Under the pieces are notes generated by a model that ran no database searches, was not told the DNA's origin, and saw nothing but the letters and a program-made list of their open reading frames with translations. This document shows positions 13,546-13,681 of a DNA stretch of 13,681 nt, piece by piece; within the stretch, counting starts at the first letter, position 1, and each line of letters starts with the position of its first letter. This DNA comes from Aquincola sp. (GTDB lineage Bacteria; Pseudomonadota; Gammaproteobacteria; Burkholderiales; Burkholderiaceae_C): the NCBI GenBank assembly GCA_029884035.1, contig JAOUIM010000046.1:1-13681 (forward strand), in the 5' to 3' direction. Made by a program: the position numbers and the translations under genes.

Positions 13546-13681
13546 ATCGCTACTTTTCTCGACCGCCGCACTCCCAACGTCGAGCGCAAGCATCGGCTGA
13601 ACCGTGAGATCAATGTCCCTGAAGTACGCCTGATCGGCGTCGAGGGCGAACAACTCGGCATCGTGAGCATCATGGAAGCCC
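13546..13681 (+). CDS. infC: Translation initiation factor IF-3, N-terminal 45 residues, apparent ATC start (runs off right edge)
   Basis: The frame reads IATFLDRRTPNVERKHRLNR, then EINVPEVRLIGVEGEQLGIV and SIMEA to the window edge. This is the conserved N-terminal domain of IF-3, which binds the 30S subunit and checks initiator codons. Between the in-frame stop of thrS (13453-13455) and this region there is no ATG, GTG or TTG in frame. The best start is therefore ATC 13546, eight bases after AGAGG. Rare starts (AUU in E. coli) are a known hallmark of infC, because IF-3 discriminates against them and so represses its own synthesis. It lies 90 bases after thrS, in the common thrS-infC order. 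rpmI and rplT would be expected beyond the edge. Confidence 0.92.
   Translation, partial: MATFLDRRTPNVERKHRLNREINVPEVRLIGVEGEQLGIVSIMEA

Overview
The window is GC-rich chromosomal DNA (about two-thirds GC by eye) and looks like a betaproteobacterium, most likely Burkholderiales of the Rubrivivax/Leptothrix/Comamonadaceae type. This rests on the thrS-infC order, a PAS/LuxR regulator divergent from scoAB, an E. coli-type argG next to a class I fumarase, and the general protein style. It is an inference, since no database was consulted. No mobile element, CRISPR array, rRNA or tRNA was recognised. Long open frames on the opposite strand are common because of the codon bias, and they were discarded.

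Layout, left half. At 1-429 (minus) is the N-terminal part of a Rieske-type ring-hydroxylating oxygenase that runs off the left edge. Divergent from it is a patatin-like phospholipase (533-1606). A glutathione S-transferase (1608-2276, minus) converges on the phospholipase with one base between the stop codons. A PAS-LuxR regulator (2325-2873, minus) lies divergent from scoAB (2959-4327), the two subunits of a 3-oxoacid CoA-transferase. The short gap between regulator and scoA holds three TACGTA hexamers about one helical turn apart, a likely operator. An unrecognised small gene (4378-4800, minus) follows, divergent from a gamma-glutamyltransferase predicted to be a lipoprotein (4941-6737).

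Layout, right half. On the minus strand, transcription runs leftwards from a class I fumarase (9142-10671) through argG (7771-9117, 24 bases away) to an unrecognised 245-residue protein (6893-7630). On the plus strand are a glycine-zipper lipoprotein (10897-11367), thrS (11548-13455) and the start of infC (13546 to the window edge).

The most interesting element is the leader in front of thrS. It has a 12-codon reading frame, MWVVTPRTTSTA, with four threonine codons, alternative pairing segments, and a strong intrinsic terminator just upstream of the thrS ribosome binding site. This is the architecture of a ribosome-mediated transcription attenuator responding to charged tRNA-Thr. Further control features on the same transcript are a promoter-like AT-rich patch inside the 3' end of thrS and an infC gene with no standard start codon, which appears to begin at ATC. 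Together they suggest separately tuned expression of threonyl-tRNA synthetase and IF-3.
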